A DNA stretch of 64,000 bases, from the NCBI GenBank assembly GCA_963709525.1, contig CAVPXB010000005.1, positions 1-64,000 of the forward strand, in the 5' to 3' direction. The first letter of the stretch is position 1, and the number at the start of each line of letters is the position of its first letter. This DNA is from CAIWHR01 sp963709525 (GTDB taxonomy: Bacteria > Pseudomonadota > Gammaproteobacteria > Burkholderiales > Casimicrobiaceae). Positions 39,416 through 49,188 of this stretch are shown piece by piece. The translations under genes and the position numbers were made by a program. Under the pieces are notes generated by a model. That model was not told where the DNA came from. It worked only from the letters and a program-made list of their open reading frames with translations, and did not search any database.

Positions 39416-40738
39416 ATGAAGCTGAAGCACTTGAAGTCCGCCCTGCTGGGTGTCGCGTTGCTGGGGATCGCGGCGACCGGCCACGCACAGAACGAGCAGT
39501 TCATTCCGATGGCCGGGTACTGGGTCGGGCCGTACGCGGCCGGAGGCTCCGGGATCTACGGCGGCTTCATCGATTACCTCAACATGATCAACAATCGCGA
39601 CGGCGGCGTGAACGGCGTCAAGCTCACCTACGAGAAGTGCGAGACCGAGTACAACAACGCGCGCGGCGTCGAGTGCTACGAGCGCCTGAAGAAGAAGGGG
39701 CCGACCGGCGCGACGGTGTTCCACACGCTGTCGACCGGCATCACCTACTCGATCATCGACAAGGCGACCGAGGACAAGATACCTGTGATCTCGATCGGCT
39801 ACGGTCGCACCGACGCGTCCGACGGCCGCGTGTTCCCGTACATCTTCCCGCTGGTGACCAACTATTGGTCGCAGAACACCGCCAAGATCAAGTTCATCGG
39901 GATGAAGGAAGGCGGGATGGACAAGCTCAAGGGCAAGAAGATCGTGAACGTCTATCACGACTCGGCTTACGGCAAGGAAACGATCCCGGTGCTCGACGCC
40001 CAGGCGAAGACGTACGGCTTCACCGTCACGCACATCCCGGTGCCGCATCCGGGCAACGAGCAGGGCGCGCAGTGGCTGCAGATCCGCCAGATCAAGCCCG
40101 ACTGGGTGATCCTGCGCGGCTGGGGCGTGATGAGCGCAACGGCGCTCAAGGCCGCGGCGAAGGTCGGCTTCCCGCGCGATCGAATGATCGGCGTCTGGTG
40201 GTCGGGCGCGGAAGAGGACACCATTCCCGCCGGCGACGCGGCAAAGGGCTTCATCGCTGCCGGCTTCAACGTCTCGGGCGCCAACTTCCCCGTGATCCAG
40301 GAGATCAAGAAGGCCGTGTACGCCAAGGGCAAGGGGGAAATGGAGGACCAGTCGCGCATCGGGTCGGTCTACTACAACCGCGGCGTGGTCCACGGACTCA
40401 TCACCGTCGAAGCGATCCGCACCGCGCAGGCCAAGTACGGCAAGAAGCCGCTGACGGGCGAGCAGATCCGCTGGGGCATCGAGAACCTCAACATCACCGA
40501 AGCGCGGCTCAAGGAACTGGGCGCGGCGGGCTTCATGCAGCCGCTGAAGGTCAGCTGCGCCGATCACGAAGGCGGCGGGGCGGTCAAGTTCCAGCAATGG
40601 GACGGCAGTCAGTGGAAGGTCATCACCGACTGGATCCAGCCGGACAAGCAGCTGGTGCGCGGGATGATCGAGCAGTCGGCGGCCGGCTACGCGAAGGAGA
40701 AGAACATCACGCCGCGGGATTGCAGCAAGGAAAGCTGA
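39416..40738 (+). CDS. Periplasmic substrate-binding protein of the Liv-type transporter
   Basis: A 440-residue exported protein (signal peptide ending near HA-QNE, about residue 24). The type-1 periplasmic-binding fold is seen in NGGGVNG-like NRDGGVNGVKLTYEKCETEY and GKKIVNVYHDSAYGKETIP. It captures the substrate and delivers it to LivH/LivM. The ATG has an AGGAGGA site six bases upstream. The family members with ANFP-type late segments often bind aromatic or short-chain acids rather than amino acids, so the substrate is uncertain. Its own gap upstream may hold a promoter for high expression. Confidence 0.93.
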   Translation: MKLKHLKSALLGVALLGIAATGHAQNEQFIPMAGYWVGPYAAGGSGIYGGFIDYLNMINNRDGGVNGVKLTYEKCETEYNNARGVECYERLKKKGPTGATVFHTLSTGITYSIIDKATEDKIPVISIGYGRTDASDGRVFPYIFPLVTNYWSQNTAKIKFIGMKEGGMDKLKGKKIVNVYHDSAYGKETIPVLDAQAKTYGFTVTHIPVPHPGNEQGAQWLQIRQIKPDWVILRGWGVMSATALKAAAKVGFPRDRMIGVWWSGAEEDTIPAGDAAKGFIAAGFNVSGANFPVIQEIKKAVYAKGKGEMEDQSRIGSVYYNRGVVHGLITVEAIRTAQAKYGKKPLTGEQIRWGIENLNITEARLKELGAAGFMQPLKVSCADHEGGGAVKFQQWDGSQWKVITDWIQPDKQLVRGMIEQSAAGYAKEKNITPRDCSKES

Positions 40739-40863
40739 CCCTGCACGCGGGACGCGGCGGCGGTGCCGCTGCGTCCCGATGACCCGTGCCGACGCGCGGG
40801 ATCGAGCGTCATCCGCGCCGACGGCCGGGTCCGTCAGCCAGACCAACATCAACGGGTTCCCTC

Positions 40864-41700
40864 ATGCCTGCCGCCGCCCCTGCCGCACAGTCCGAAAATG
40901 CCGGCTACCTGTCGATCAACAACATCGAGGTCATCTACGACCACGTGATACTGGTGCTGAAGGGGGTGTCCCTTCACGTGCCGGAGGGAAAGATCGTCAC
41001 GCTGCTGGGTGCGAACGGCGCCGGCAAGACGACGACGCTGAAGGCGATCTCGAACCTGCTGCGCGCCGAGCGCGGCGACGTGACCAAGGGGACGATCGAG
41101 TTCATGGGCCAGCGGGTCGATCAGCGCACGCCCAACGAACTGGTGCGCATGGGCGTGTGCCAGGTGATGGAGGGCCGGCACTGTTTCCAGCACCTGACGG
41201 TCGAGGAGAACCTGCTGACCGGGGCCTTCACGCGCCGCGTCAGCCGCGCCGACATGAAGCGCGATCTCGAACTGGTCTATACCTACTTTCCGCGGCTCAA
41301 GGAGCGGCGTTCGAGCCAGTCGGGGTACACGTCGGGCGGCGAGCAGCAGATGACCGCGATCGGCCGCGCGCTGATGGCGCGCCCGAAGATGATCCTGCTC
41401 GACGAGCCGTCGATGGGCCTCGCGCCACAGCTGGTCGAGGAGATCTTCGAGATCGTCCGCGATCTCAACACCAAGGAGCGCGTGTCGTTCCTGCTCGCCG
41501 AGCAGAACACGATGGTGGCGCTGCGCTTTGCCGACTACGGCTACATCCTGGAGAACGGCCGCGTGGTGATGGACGGTGCGGCGAAGGATCTGGCGCAGAA
41601 CGAGGACGTCAAGGAGTTCTATCTCGGATTGTCGACGGCCGGGCGCAAGAGCTTTCGCGACGTCAAGCACTATCGCCGCCGCAAGCGCTGGCTGGCGTGA
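40864..41700 (+). CDS. LivF-type ABC transporter ATPase
   Basis: A 278-residue ATPase, the second nucleotide-binding subunit of the transporter. Walker A is GANGAGKTTT, the signature is YTSGGEQQMTAIGRA and Walker B is MILLDEPSMGL. The ATG at 40864 was chosen because translation from 40786 adds a basic, non-conserved stretch. The C-terminus extends about 25 residues past the usual LivF end. It is separated from the PaaK-like ligase by an inverted repeat. Confidence 0.92.
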   Translation: MPAAAPAAQSENAGYLSINNIEVIYDHVILVLKGVSLHVPEGKIVTLLGANGAGKTTTLKAISNLLRAERGDVTKGTIEFMGQRVDQRTPNELVRMGVCQVMEGRHCFQHLTVEENLLTGAFTRRVSRADMKRDLELVYTYFPRLKERRSSQSGYTSGGEQQMTAIGRALMARPKMILLDEPSMGLAPQLVEEIFEIVRDLNTKERVSFLLAEQNTMVALRFADYGYILENGRVVMDGAAKDLAQNEDVKEFYLGLSTAGRKSFRDVKHYRRRKRWLA

Positions 41701-41716
41701 TCGGCCGCGTATTGGT

Positions 41717-41817
41717 GAAATTGGCGAAATTGGGGTCAGATACGATTTTCTTGAACGCTGGGCTGCACGCCGAGTGCGACAGTGAAAATCGTATCTGACC
41801 CCAATTTCGCCAATTTC
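41717..41817. repeat. Perfect 34-bp inverted repeat (GGGGTCAGATACG family)
   Basis: Arms 41717-41750 and 41784-41817 are exact complements (GAAATTGGCGAAATTGGGGT, then CAGATACGATTTTC) with a 33-base loop. The copy lies between livF and the PaaK-like gene. Related hairpins are at 43069-43124 and 56907-56972. The palindrome could act as a terminator or as a target of REP-type mobility. Confidence 0.93.
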
Positions 41818-41828
41818 AGGACACGACG

Positions 41829-43066
41829 ATGACCGACCATTACGACGCTCTCGAAACTCGTGATCCGGAGGTGCGCGAGCGCGAACTGCTGGCACAGCTG
41901 CCGCGCCAGATCGCGCACGCCAGGACCTGCGCCCCGGCGTTCGCGACGTTGCTGGCGGCGATCGATCCTGCTGCAGTGACGACCCGCGCGGCGTTGGCAG
42001 GGTTGCCCGTCACCCGCAAGTCGGAGCTCTTCGAGCAGCAACAAGCGGCGCGGCCGTTCGGCGGCTTTGCTGCCACGCGCTGGGGCGAAGCATTGCGGGT
42101 GTTCGCTTCCCCCGGTCCGATCTACGAGCCGGAGGGTCGGGGGCCGGACTACTGGCGCCTCGCGCGCGCGCTCCACGCCGCCGGGTTCCGGCGCGGCGAC
42201 CTGGTCCACAATGCGTTCTCCTATCACTTCACGCCGGCGGGTTCGATGCTGGAGAGCGGTGCGCACGCGCTCGGCTGCACGGTTTTCCCGGGCGGTGTCG
42301 GGCAGACCGAGCAACAGGTGCAGGCAATCGCCGAACTCGGACCCGCGGGCTACACCGGCACGCCATCGTTTCTCAAGATCATTCTCGACAAGGCCGACGA
42401 GTTGGGTGTGGCGGTGCCCACGTTGCGGAACGCGCTGGTTTCCGGTGAAGCGTTCCCGCCGAGTTTGCGCGATGCGCTCGCCGCACGCGGCATCAACGGC
42501 TACCAGGCTTATGCCACCGCCGATGTGGGGCTGATCGCCTACGAGACTCCCGCACGCGAGGGATTGGTGATCGACGAGGGCGTCCTGGTCGAGATCGTCC
42601 GTCCGGGAACGGGCGATCCGGTGGCCCCAGGCGAAGTCGGCGAAGTCGTCGTCACCAGCCTCTTCAACGTCGACTATCCGTTGATCCGGTTCGGCACCGG
42701 CGACCTGTCCGCATGCTGCCCGGGTCGAGCCCCTGCGGGCGTACCAACCTGCGGATCAAGGGCTGGTTGGGCCGCGCCGACCAGACGACCAAGGTCAAGG
42801 GCATGTTCGTGCATCCGGCGCAGGTCGCGGCGATCGTCAAGCGCCATCCGGAGATCGGGAACGCCCGGCTCGTCGTCGACAACGCGACCGGTGCGGACCG
42901 GATGACGCTGCACGTTGAGGTGCGAGGCGATGGCGCTGCGCTGGCCGATGCGCTGCAGGCGTCGATTCGCGAGGTTACCAAATTGCGCGGCGAGATCGCT
43001 TTCTGTGCGAAGGGCGAGTTGGCCAACGACGGCAAGGTCATCGACGACGTCCGCAAGTACGATTGA
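41829..43066 (+). CDS. Phenylacetate-CoA-ligase-like AMP-dependent ligase (one frameshift)
   Basis: A 412-residue ligase of the PaaK-like branch if a lost base near 42712 is restored. The N-terminal part has PVTRKSELF and the ATP-binding-type GYTGTPSFLKII; ADVGLIAYET and FGTGDLSA lead to the shift, and GRADQTTKVKGMFVHPAQV closes the C-terminal domain. The residues after RFGTGDLSA are out of frame for the first ATG. It would activate an aromatic or other acid to CoA ester, in keeping with the transporter upstream. ATG at 41829. Confidence 0.87.
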
Positions 43067-43068
43067 CC

Positions 43069-43124
43069 GAAATCGAATTGGGGTCAGATACGACTTTCGT
43101 GAAATCGTATCTGACCCCGATTTC
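43069..43124. repeat. Inverted repeat of the GGGGTCAGATACG family
   Basis: Starting three bases after the PaaK-like stop, AATTGGGGTCAGATACGA and its complement (TCGTATCTGACCCCGATT) form a hairpin with a very short loop. It lies between convergent genes and could terminate both. Confidence 0.88.
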
Positions 43125-43137
43125 TGGGCGCGCAGCT

Positions 43138-43968
43138 TCAATCCCAGCGCACGATGCCCGACCATGCGGTGAAGAGGATCACCAGGCCGAAGGCGATCCG
43201 ATACCACGCGAAGGGCAGGAAGTTGTGGTGGCTCACGTAGCGGATCAGCCAGCGTACGCAGACGAACGCCGAGACGAACGCCGCGACAAAGCCGACACTG
43301 AACGCGGGCAGGTCGTGCGCGCGCAGGAAATGGCCGTCCTTCCACAGCGTGTAGGCAGTGGCTGCGAACAGCGTGGGGACGGCAAGGAAAAACGAGAACT
43401 CGGTCGCGGCGGTGCGCGACAGCCCGAACAGCATGCCGCCGATGATCGTCGCCCCCGAGCGCGACGTGCCGGGCAGCAGGGCGAAGCATTGCGCCACGCC
43501 CACCTTCAGCGCGTCCTGCCACGTCATGTCGTCGACGCTGGTGACGCGTACTGCGCCGGGCGAGACCTGTTGCCGCCGCTCGGCCCAGATGATCACCAGC
43601 GCGCCGATGACGAAGGCGATGGCGACCGGGACGGGCGCGAACAGATGCGCTTTGATTGCCTTGCCGAAAAGAAATCCCAGCCCGGCAGCGGGGATGAAAG
43701 CGACGACGAGGTTCAGGGCGAAGCGCTGGGCGCGCCGCTCTGAAAAAAGGCCGGCGATCACGGAACCGAATCGCCCCCGGTACTCCCACACAACCGCCAG
43801 GATGGCGCCCGCCTGGATCACGATCTCGAACATCTTCGCCTGGTCGCCGGTGTAGCGCAGCAGCGATCCGGCGACGATCAGATGCCCGGTGCTGGAGACG
43901 GGCAGGAATTCGGTCAGGCCTTCGACAACGCCGAGGACGAGTGCGGAGAGAAAGCTGAGCTGATCCAA
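43138..43968 (-). CDS. uppP: Undecaprenyl-diphosphatase
   Basis: A 276-residue inner-membrane enzyme that recycles the lipid carrier for peptidoglycan by removing a phosphate from undecaprenyl diphosphate. The two signature regions are EGLTEFLPVSSTGHL near the N-terminus and LPGTSRSGATI in the middle, with the catalytic glutamate, serine and arginine residues in them. About eight membrane segments. Length normal. It may confer mild bacitracin tolerance, as in other bacteria. The gene stands alone. Confidence 0.96.
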   Translation of the reverse strand: MDQLSFLSALVLGVVEGLTEFLPVSSTGHLIVAGSLLRYTGDQAKMFEIVIQAGAILAVVWEYRGRFGSVIAGLFSERRAQRFALNLVVAFIPAAGLGFLFGKAIKAHLFAPVPVAIAFVIGALVIIWAERRQQVSPGAVRVTSVDDMTWQDALKVGVAQCFALLPGTSRSGATIIGGMLFGLSRTAATEFSFFLAVPTLFAATAYTLWKDGHFLRAHDLPAFSVGFVAAFVSAFVCVRWLIRYVSHHNFLPFAWYRIAFGLVILFTAWSGIVRWD

Positions 43969-44062
43969 CGCTGGGCCCTGCCGATGCGAGGTGGAAGACG
44001 ACGGGGAACCCGCGGGTCCGGGTCTGGCCGAAGGCGAATTCTAACCTGCGTCACCGCGACCA

Positions 44063-44926
44063 TCATCGCCTCGCCGCGGTCAGCAACAGTTCGTTCGGGC
44101 CTTCCCACGCCGTCGTGGTCGCAAAAACCTGCAGGCGCTTCTCCATGTCGGACCACGCTGCTTCGGCGGTTGCGGCGTCCAGGGTGCCGAGGATTTGCTG
44201 GACGGGACTCGCCGAAGTTCGAATGAAGTCGAGATAGTCCGCGGCCGACGGGAGTCGGAAGGGCGCATCGATTTTGGTCGTGGCGACGTCCTGGAACCCT
44301 GCGCGCCTGAACATCTCGTCGATCAGACCCGGTTTGCCAAGACTCAGCAAGCCCCCGGGCTGGTAGGGATCGCGGGGAGGGAGCCCTGCGTGCCTGAGCG
44401 CGGTCGACATCAGCGTCGCGATGCAGGGGTTGGTCTCCGGCCGCGAGAACACCATCGTGCAGATCCCGCCTCCGGGCTTCAGCGCACGATGGATTTCGCG
44501 CAGCCCCTGGGTCGGATCCGGAAAGAACATGAGACCAAGCCGGGATATCGCCGCGTCGAAGCTGGCTTCTTCGAGTTGCAGGCGTTCGCCATCCGCCACT
44601 CGCGTTTCGACGTTCCGGTACCCGGTCCGAAGCGCGTTGACCTTTGCGTACTCCAGGATGGTGGGCGAAAGGTCGGTGGCGAGCACCATGCCCTGAGTCC
44701 CCACGCGTTCCGCGATGTCAAGCGTCTGGTCGCCTGCACCCGCGGCGACATCGAGTACACGCGAGCCAGACCTGATCCCCGCCATGTCGAGCATGGCGTC
44801 GGTGGCGCTTCGCAGCCATGCGCGAATCTGGGGGGTATACTCATTCCAGCCTGGCGCGGCCTTCTCCCATTGGTTTCGGGCGGCTGCCTTGAAGGTTTCC
44901 GAGTCCCGCTGAGCGGCAGTTTCCAT
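44063..44926 (-). CDS. Class I SAM-dependent methyltransferase
   Basis: A 287-residue methyltransferase of the UbiE/Methyltransf_11 type. Motif I is VLDVAAGAGDQTLDIA, followed by VLATDLSPTILEYAKVNA and the post-motif EASFDAAISRLGLMFFPD. The small-molecule substrate is unknown. It is divergent from a LysR-type regulator gene (106-base gap), a layout where the regulator often controls the neighbour. Confidence 0.87.
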   Translation of the reverse strand: METAAQRDSETFKAAARNQWEKAAPGWNEYTPQIRAWLRSATDAMLDMAGIRSGSRVLDVAAGAGDQTLDIAERVGTQGMVLATDLSPTILEYAKVNALRTGYRNVETRVADGERLQLEEASFDAAISRLGLMFFPDPTQGLREIHRALKPGGGICTMVFSRPETNPCIATLMSTALRHAGLPPRDPYQPGGLLSLGKPGLIDEMFRRAGFQDVATTKIDAPFRLPSAADYLDFIRTSASPVQQILGTLDAATAEAAWSDMEKRLQVFATTTAWEGPNELLLTAARR

Positions 44927-45032
44927 GGCGTGCTTCCTTCACGAGATAACGTGCGAGGAATGTAACCGCCTCGACCTGTCCGCGTAAGCCGCAGGATTGC
45001 AACAGGGGGCCGCGCAAGTGCATAGCTCGCCA

Positions 45033-45926
45033 ATGTTCGACTGGGACGACCTCCGCTATTTCCTGGCGGTCGCGCGTCATCACAGCACGCTTGCGGCCGG
45101 TCGGGCGCTGAAGGTGAACCAGTCCACCGTGCAGCGCCGGCTCGTGGAACTCGAGCGGCGTATCGGACGTCCGCTCGCAAAACGCCACCCCACCGGCTAC
45201 CGTTTGACGGAACTTGGCCAGGAGATGGTGGCCTATGCCGAACGCGTCGAGTTGGCCGTGCTGGCGTTCGAGCAGCACAGCGAAGCATCCAGGCGCGACG
45301 CTGTCGGCGTCGTCCGCCTGACGTGTCCCGAACCCCTGGTCTATCGCATCACGCAGTCGTCACTCCTCGAACGCTTCCATGCGCGGTATCCCGAGGTTCG
45401 GGTCGAGTTCGTCATGAGCGACAGGTATCTCGACATTACCAAGGGGGAGGCGGACGTTGCGCTGCGGTCCGGCGACACCGACGACAACGAACTCGTGGGG
45501 CGCAAGATCGCCGACTCGTTCTGGGCCGTCTATGCGAGCAGGAAATATGTCGAGCGGCACGGCAAGCCAAACCGGGTCGAAGATCTCGAGCTGCATCCGC
45601 TCGTCGGATTCGATGACACGATGACCCATCACAGGGCTGCAAAGTGGCTACGGCAGGTGGCGCCGAATGGCAAAGTGGTCGCCCGCAACAACAGCGTTCT
45701 CGGATTGCTCTATGCGGTGAAATCGGGCATCGGAGTCGCGCCACTTCCGACCGCACTCGGAGATGCCGAGGCCGATCTGGTACGGGTGCTCGGACCCATT
45801 CCCGAGCTCGCCCGGATTTGGCGCCTGCTCACGCACCCCGACCTGCGCCATACGCCGCGCGTATCGGCCTTCTTCGACTTCATCGTCGATGAGATCGAAA
45901 CGCTGCGACCGATACTCACCGGATAG
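45033..45926 (+). CDS. LysR family transcriptional regulator
   Basis: A 297-residue regulator with an N-terminal winged helix (DDLRYFLAVARHHSTLAAGR, VNQSTVQRRLVELERRIG) and a C-terminal effector-binding domain (RYLDITKGEADVALRSGD). The start at 45033 matches family N-termini; the ATG or TTG-type starts further upstream lack support. It is divergent from the methyltransferase gene and probably regulates it. The effector is unknown. Confidence 0.92.
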   Translation: MFDWDDLRYFLAVARHHSTLAAGRALKVNQSTVQRRLVELERRIGRPLAKRHPTGYRLTELGQEMVAYAERVELAVLAFEQHSEASRRDAVGVVRLTCPEPLVYRITQSSLLERFHARYPEVRVEFVMSDRYLDITKGEADVALRSGDTDDNELVGRKIADSFWAVYASRKYVERHGKPNRVEDLELHPLVGFDDTMTHHRAAKWLRQVAPNGKVVARNNSVLGLLYAVKSGIGVAPLPTALGDAEADLVRVLGPIPELARIWRLLTHPDLRHTPRVSAFFDFIVDEIETLRPILTG

Positions 45927-45980
45927 ATGTCGTGCGTTCAGGGGGCCGTCGGGCACGCGATCGAGATGCCGTGGAGCGAA

Positions 45981-46403
45981 TCAGCCCGGCTTCGACCTGG
46001 TGAGCATCGCCATCGCCTGCGCCACCAGGTCGTTGCTGTCGGCGGGCACCTGCCCGTGCGGTGTCATCTGATCGATGATCTGCGGCAGCATTGCCGCGAG
46101 CCCGCCGGCGGCTTCGCCCTGACCGATGCCGAGTTGCTGCGCGATCTGCCCGAGTTGTCCCTGCCCGAGCACCTGCTGCAGCGCATCGGCGGTGATCGGC
46201 TGGTTCTCGCCGGTCGACACCCACGACTGCGCCTGCTCGGCGTAGCCCGCCTGCTTGAACTTGCCCAGGATGCCCTCGATGCCCCCGTGCTGCTGCAGCA
46301 TCTGCAGCGCCATCTGCATCAGCGGGTTCTGTTCCTGCGCGCCGCTGTCGCCGCCCGTCATGCCGCCCAGGACCTTACCCAGCAAACCGTCCAGCAATCC
46401 CAT
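45981..46403 (-). CDS. YidB-like (DUF937) protein
   Basis: A 140-residue small protein of the YidB/DUF937 family, function unknown. It starts MGLLDGLLGKVLGG, carries QNPLMQMALQMLQQHGGIEG, and has the central ADALQQVLGQGQLGQIAQQL repeat-like helix, with the closing LLPQIIDQMTPHG-type motif. The N- and C-terminal motifs are intact and the length is normal. It is the last gene before a mechanosensitive channel gene, on the same strand. Confidence 0.88.
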   Translation of the reverse strand: MGLLDGLLGKVLGGMTGGDSGAQEQNPLMQMALQMLQQHGGIEGILGKFKQAGYAEQAQSWVSTGENQPITADALQQVLGQGQLGQIAQQLGIGQGEAAGGLAAMLPQIIDQMTPHGQVPADSNDLVAQAMAMLTRSKPG

Positions 46404-46478
46404 GATTCACTCCTCGATGATGGGCGCGTTGCGCCGATGGCCAGCCCAGGCTCGACACCTGGGGCAAGGGACTTCGTC

Positions 46479-47294
46479 TCAAGCGTTGCGAGTCCGCACG
46501 TGCAGATGCGCTTCGGCGGCAGGATACCCGGCAGCGCCAAAGGTCGCGCGGATGGTCTTGTTGGTATCGAAGTAGACCTGCCAGTAGTGCGCAGTGTTGC
46601 AGAACGGCCGCACCGCGAGGACCGGTCCGCGCTCGTTGAAAGTCAGGATCTCGACGTCGGGCTTGGGCTCGGCCACGACATTGGGAATCTTTGGCAACGA
46701 CTCCTTCAGCCGGCGGATCGCGTCGTCGGGGTCGACGCTGTGATCGAGCTGCGCGGTGAGCTCGACGCGACGATAGGGGTTGTGGGAGAAGTTCTTGATC
46801 GTGCCGCCCATGACCTTGGCGTTGCCGACCATCGTCTGAACGTTGTCCGGCGTGTCGATGGTGGTGGTGAAAAGGCCGAGGACGCGCACCGTGCCCTCGA
46901 CTTCGCCGGCGACCACATAGTCGCCGACCTTGAATGGGCGCAGCACGAGAATGAAGGCGCCGGCGGCGAAGTTCGACAGCAATCCGCCCCAGGCTGCGCC
47001 GATCGCCACACCGAGGCCCGCCACCAGAGCGGCAAAGGACGTCGTCTCGACCCCGAAGTAGCCGAGGATCGCGACGACCAGGATGATGTTGAGCGCGACG
47101 GTGAGGATCGAGCCGATATAGCGGATGACGGTCGGTTCGACCTTCTGCCGCTCCAGCGCGCGCATGATGAGGTTGGAGGCGAAGCCGATCAGCCAGCGGC
47201 CGACGATGTAGACGGCAATGGCACCGAGCACCCTGAGGCCGAAGGCGACGAGCATCGGCTGGGCGGTGTCGAGCCAGCTTTGGAACTTGTCCAT
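46479..47294 (-). CDS. mscS: Small-conductance mechanosensitive channel MscS
   Basis: A 271-residue inner-membrane channel that opens under osmotic downshock. Three membrane segments precede the pore helix region AALVAGLGVAIGAAWGGLLSN, then the beta domain (FKVGDYVVAGEVEGTVRVLG, TIDTPDNVQTMVGNAKVMGG). A tail near residue 250 is short. ATG 47294 was preferred over an upstream start. It is separated by 75 bases from the YidB-like gene downstream. Confidence 0.94.
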   Translation of the reverse strand: MDKFQSWLDTAQPMLVAFGLRVLGAIAVYIVGRWLIGFASNLIMRALERQKVEPTVIRYIGSILTVALNIILVVAILGYFGVETTSFAALVAGLGVAIGAAWGGLLSNFAAGAFILVLRPFKVGDYVVAGEVEGTVRVLGLFTTTIDTPDNVQTMVGNAKVMGGTIKNFSHNPYRRVELTAQLDHSVDPDDAIRRLKESLPKIPNVVAEPKPDVEILTFNERGPVLAVRPFCNTAHYWQVYFDTNKTIRATFGAAGYPAAEAHLHVRTRNA

Positions 47295-47466
47295 GTTCAG
47301 ATCCTGTCGATGTAAGGGCAATGGGCACGCGGAAAGGGGGTTGCCCGCCGCGAGCGAGCGCGCATTGTGAAAGCAAACGGGATTTCAGGCAATTGCGATT
47401 TAGGGCCGCCGCAATCGCGCTCCCGATCCGGCAGCGCTGCGCGCGATGGCCGCAACAACAGGGTCG

Positions 47467-48147
47467 TTACGACGGCGAGTCGGGGGTCGTCCCGAGTTCC
47501 GTGCAAAGCCGGGTCACCGTGGCGCGCAATGCCGCGACCTGTTGCTGCAACGTCGCGACATTGGCCCTGAGTGCGGCGAGTTCCGTCACCGCCACGTGTT
47601 CGCCGGGCGCCACGGCTGCCATGGCAAAGTCCTCTGCCGCAGGCGCACCGGACAGCAGATGCGTCCAGCGTGTTTCGCGCGCGCCGGCCTGGCGCGGCAA
47701 TGTGGCAACCAGGGCCCCCGCCGGCCGGGCGGCAAGCTCGTCGAGAAAGCCTTCGACGGCGGAGATGTCGGCAAAATGATGCAGCCGCTCGGAATTGATC
47801 CGCAGCTCGCCAACGGTCTGTGGTCCCCGCAGCATCAGGGCGGCGAGCAGCGCCACGGCCTGCGAGGGCACGCCCAGCACGCGGTCGACGTTATGGGCGT
47901 AGCGCATCACGCGGCCGCCGCTGGACTCGATCACCAGCGACAGCGCCTTCAGGTGGTCGATCGTCGCCTGCACCTCGGCATCGGTCGCGCTGAGGAGCGG
48001 ATCGCGACTCGACTTCTGGTTGCAGCCGGCGGCGAGCGCGTTGAGCGTCAGCGGGTAGGTGTCGGGCACCGTGTGCCGCTTCTCGACCAGAACCCCGAGG
48101 ACGCGGGTTTCGAGCAGCGATAGTGTGGGCAGGGCGGTCGGGGTCAT
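47467..48147 (-). CDS. YceH (DUF480) family protein
   Basis: A 226-residue protein with two winged-helix domains of the DUF480 family. It begins LETRVLGVLVEKRHTVPDTY, has the signature NALAAGCNQKSSRDP and QTVGELRINSERLH, and ends with a leucine-rich, possibly coiled-coil segment (LRANVATLQQQVAALRATV). Function unknown. It ends before the MscS start on the same strand and is divergent from the NYN-domain gene upstream (125-base gap). Confidence 0.9.
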   Translation of the reverse strand: MTPTALPTLSLLETRVLGVLVEKRHTVPDTYPLTLNALAAGCNQKSSRDPLLSATDAEVQATIDHLKALSLVIESSGGRVMRYAHNVDRVLGVPSQAVALLAALMLRGPQTVGELRINSERLHHFADISAVEGFLDELAARPAGALVATLPRQAGARETRWTHLLSGAPAAEDFAMAAVAPGEHVAVTELAALRANVATLQQQVAALRATVTRLCTELGTTPDSPS

Positions 48148-48272
48148 GGAAATGCGGTCTTCGGCGCGTGTTCGTCGATTGTAATCCGCGGACGGGCAAG
48201 AAACAGCTCCGGCGCTTGGGCTCTCGCCGCGGGCGCGGTATCGTGTCGACCTGAACCCGGCCAGGAAAACCC

Positions 48273-49124
48273 ATGACCACCCCCTCCGAAGTGACCAACA
48301 TGGCGCTGTTCTGCGATTTCGAGAACATCGCGCTGGGCGTTCGCGACGCCAATTACGAGAAGTTCGACATCGGCAAGGTGCTCGAGCGATTGCTGCTCAA
48401 GGGCAGCATCGTCGTCAAGAAGGCGTATTGCGACTGGGACCGCTACAAGGCGTTCAAGGCGCCGATGCACGAGGCGTCGTTCGAGCTGATCGAGATCCCC
48501 CACGTGCGCCAGTCGGGGAAGAATTCGGCCGACATCCGCATGGTCGTCGATGCGCTGGATCTCTGCTACACCAAGGCGCACGTGGAGACTTTCGTCATCA
48601 TCAGCGGAGACTCCGATTTTTCGCCGCTCGTCTCCAAACTGCGCGAGAACAACAAGGTGGTGATCGGCGTCGGCGTCAAGAATTCGACGTCGGACCTGCT
48701 CATCGCCAACTGCGACGAGTTCATCTTCTACGACGATCTCGTGCGCGAAAAGAAGAAGCCGCCGCCGCGCAAGGCGGTGGCGAAAACCGCCAGCGGCAAT
48801 GGATCGAAAGCTGTACCCAAATCGGCGCCCGGGCCGAAAGCGGCCGCGCCCAAGGGCGACGAAGAACGGCACCAGGAAGCGCTCGATCTCATCCTCGAAA
48901 CTGTCGAGGCGCTGTTCGCCGAACGCGGCGACGAGGAAAAGATCTGGGGCTCGATGATCAAGCAGGCGTTGAAGCGCCGCAAGCCCGGGTTCAACGAGTC
49001 GTTCTACGGCTTCCGCTCGTTCAACGGCATGCTCGAGGAGGCCGAGCGGCGCGGCAGTCTGGCGCTGGAGCGCGATGAGAAATCCGGGGGGTATGTGGTG
49101 CGGCTGGCGGGGGGCGAAGAGTAG
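48273..49124 (+). CDS. NYN-domain (LabA-like) putative ribonuclease with C-terminal OST-HTH domain
   Basis: A 283-residue protein. The N-terminal NYN/PIN-like nuclease domain carries acidic residues in FCDFENIA (residues 13-20), SADIRMVVDALD and ISGDSDFSPLV. A lysine/alanine-rich linker (about 150-200) leads to a C-terminal OST-HTH/LOTUS-like domain (IKQALKRRKPGFNESFYGF, SFNGMLEEAERRG). In eukaryotes and other bacteria the two domains work on RNA. The bacterial substrate is unknown. A repeat array follows. Confidence 0.88.
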   Translation: MTTPSEVTNMALFCDFENIALGVRDANYEKFDIGKVLERLLLKGSIVVKKAYCDWDRYKAFKAPMHEASFELIEIPHVRQSGKNSADIRMVVDALDLCYTKAHVETFVIISGDSDFSPLVSKLRENNKVVIGVGVKNSTSDLLIANCDEFIFYDDLVREKKKPPPRKAVAKTASGNGSKAVPKSAPGPKAAAPKGDEERHQEALDLILETVEALFAERGDEEKIWGSMIKQALKRRKPGFNESFYGFRSFNGMLEEAERRGSLALERDEKSGGYVVRLAGGEE

Positions 49125-49188
49125 CCCTCCCTGCATTGAACGCCGCCCCCCGCGCCCCCATTATTGGTTCGGCAGAGTGACGTATGGA

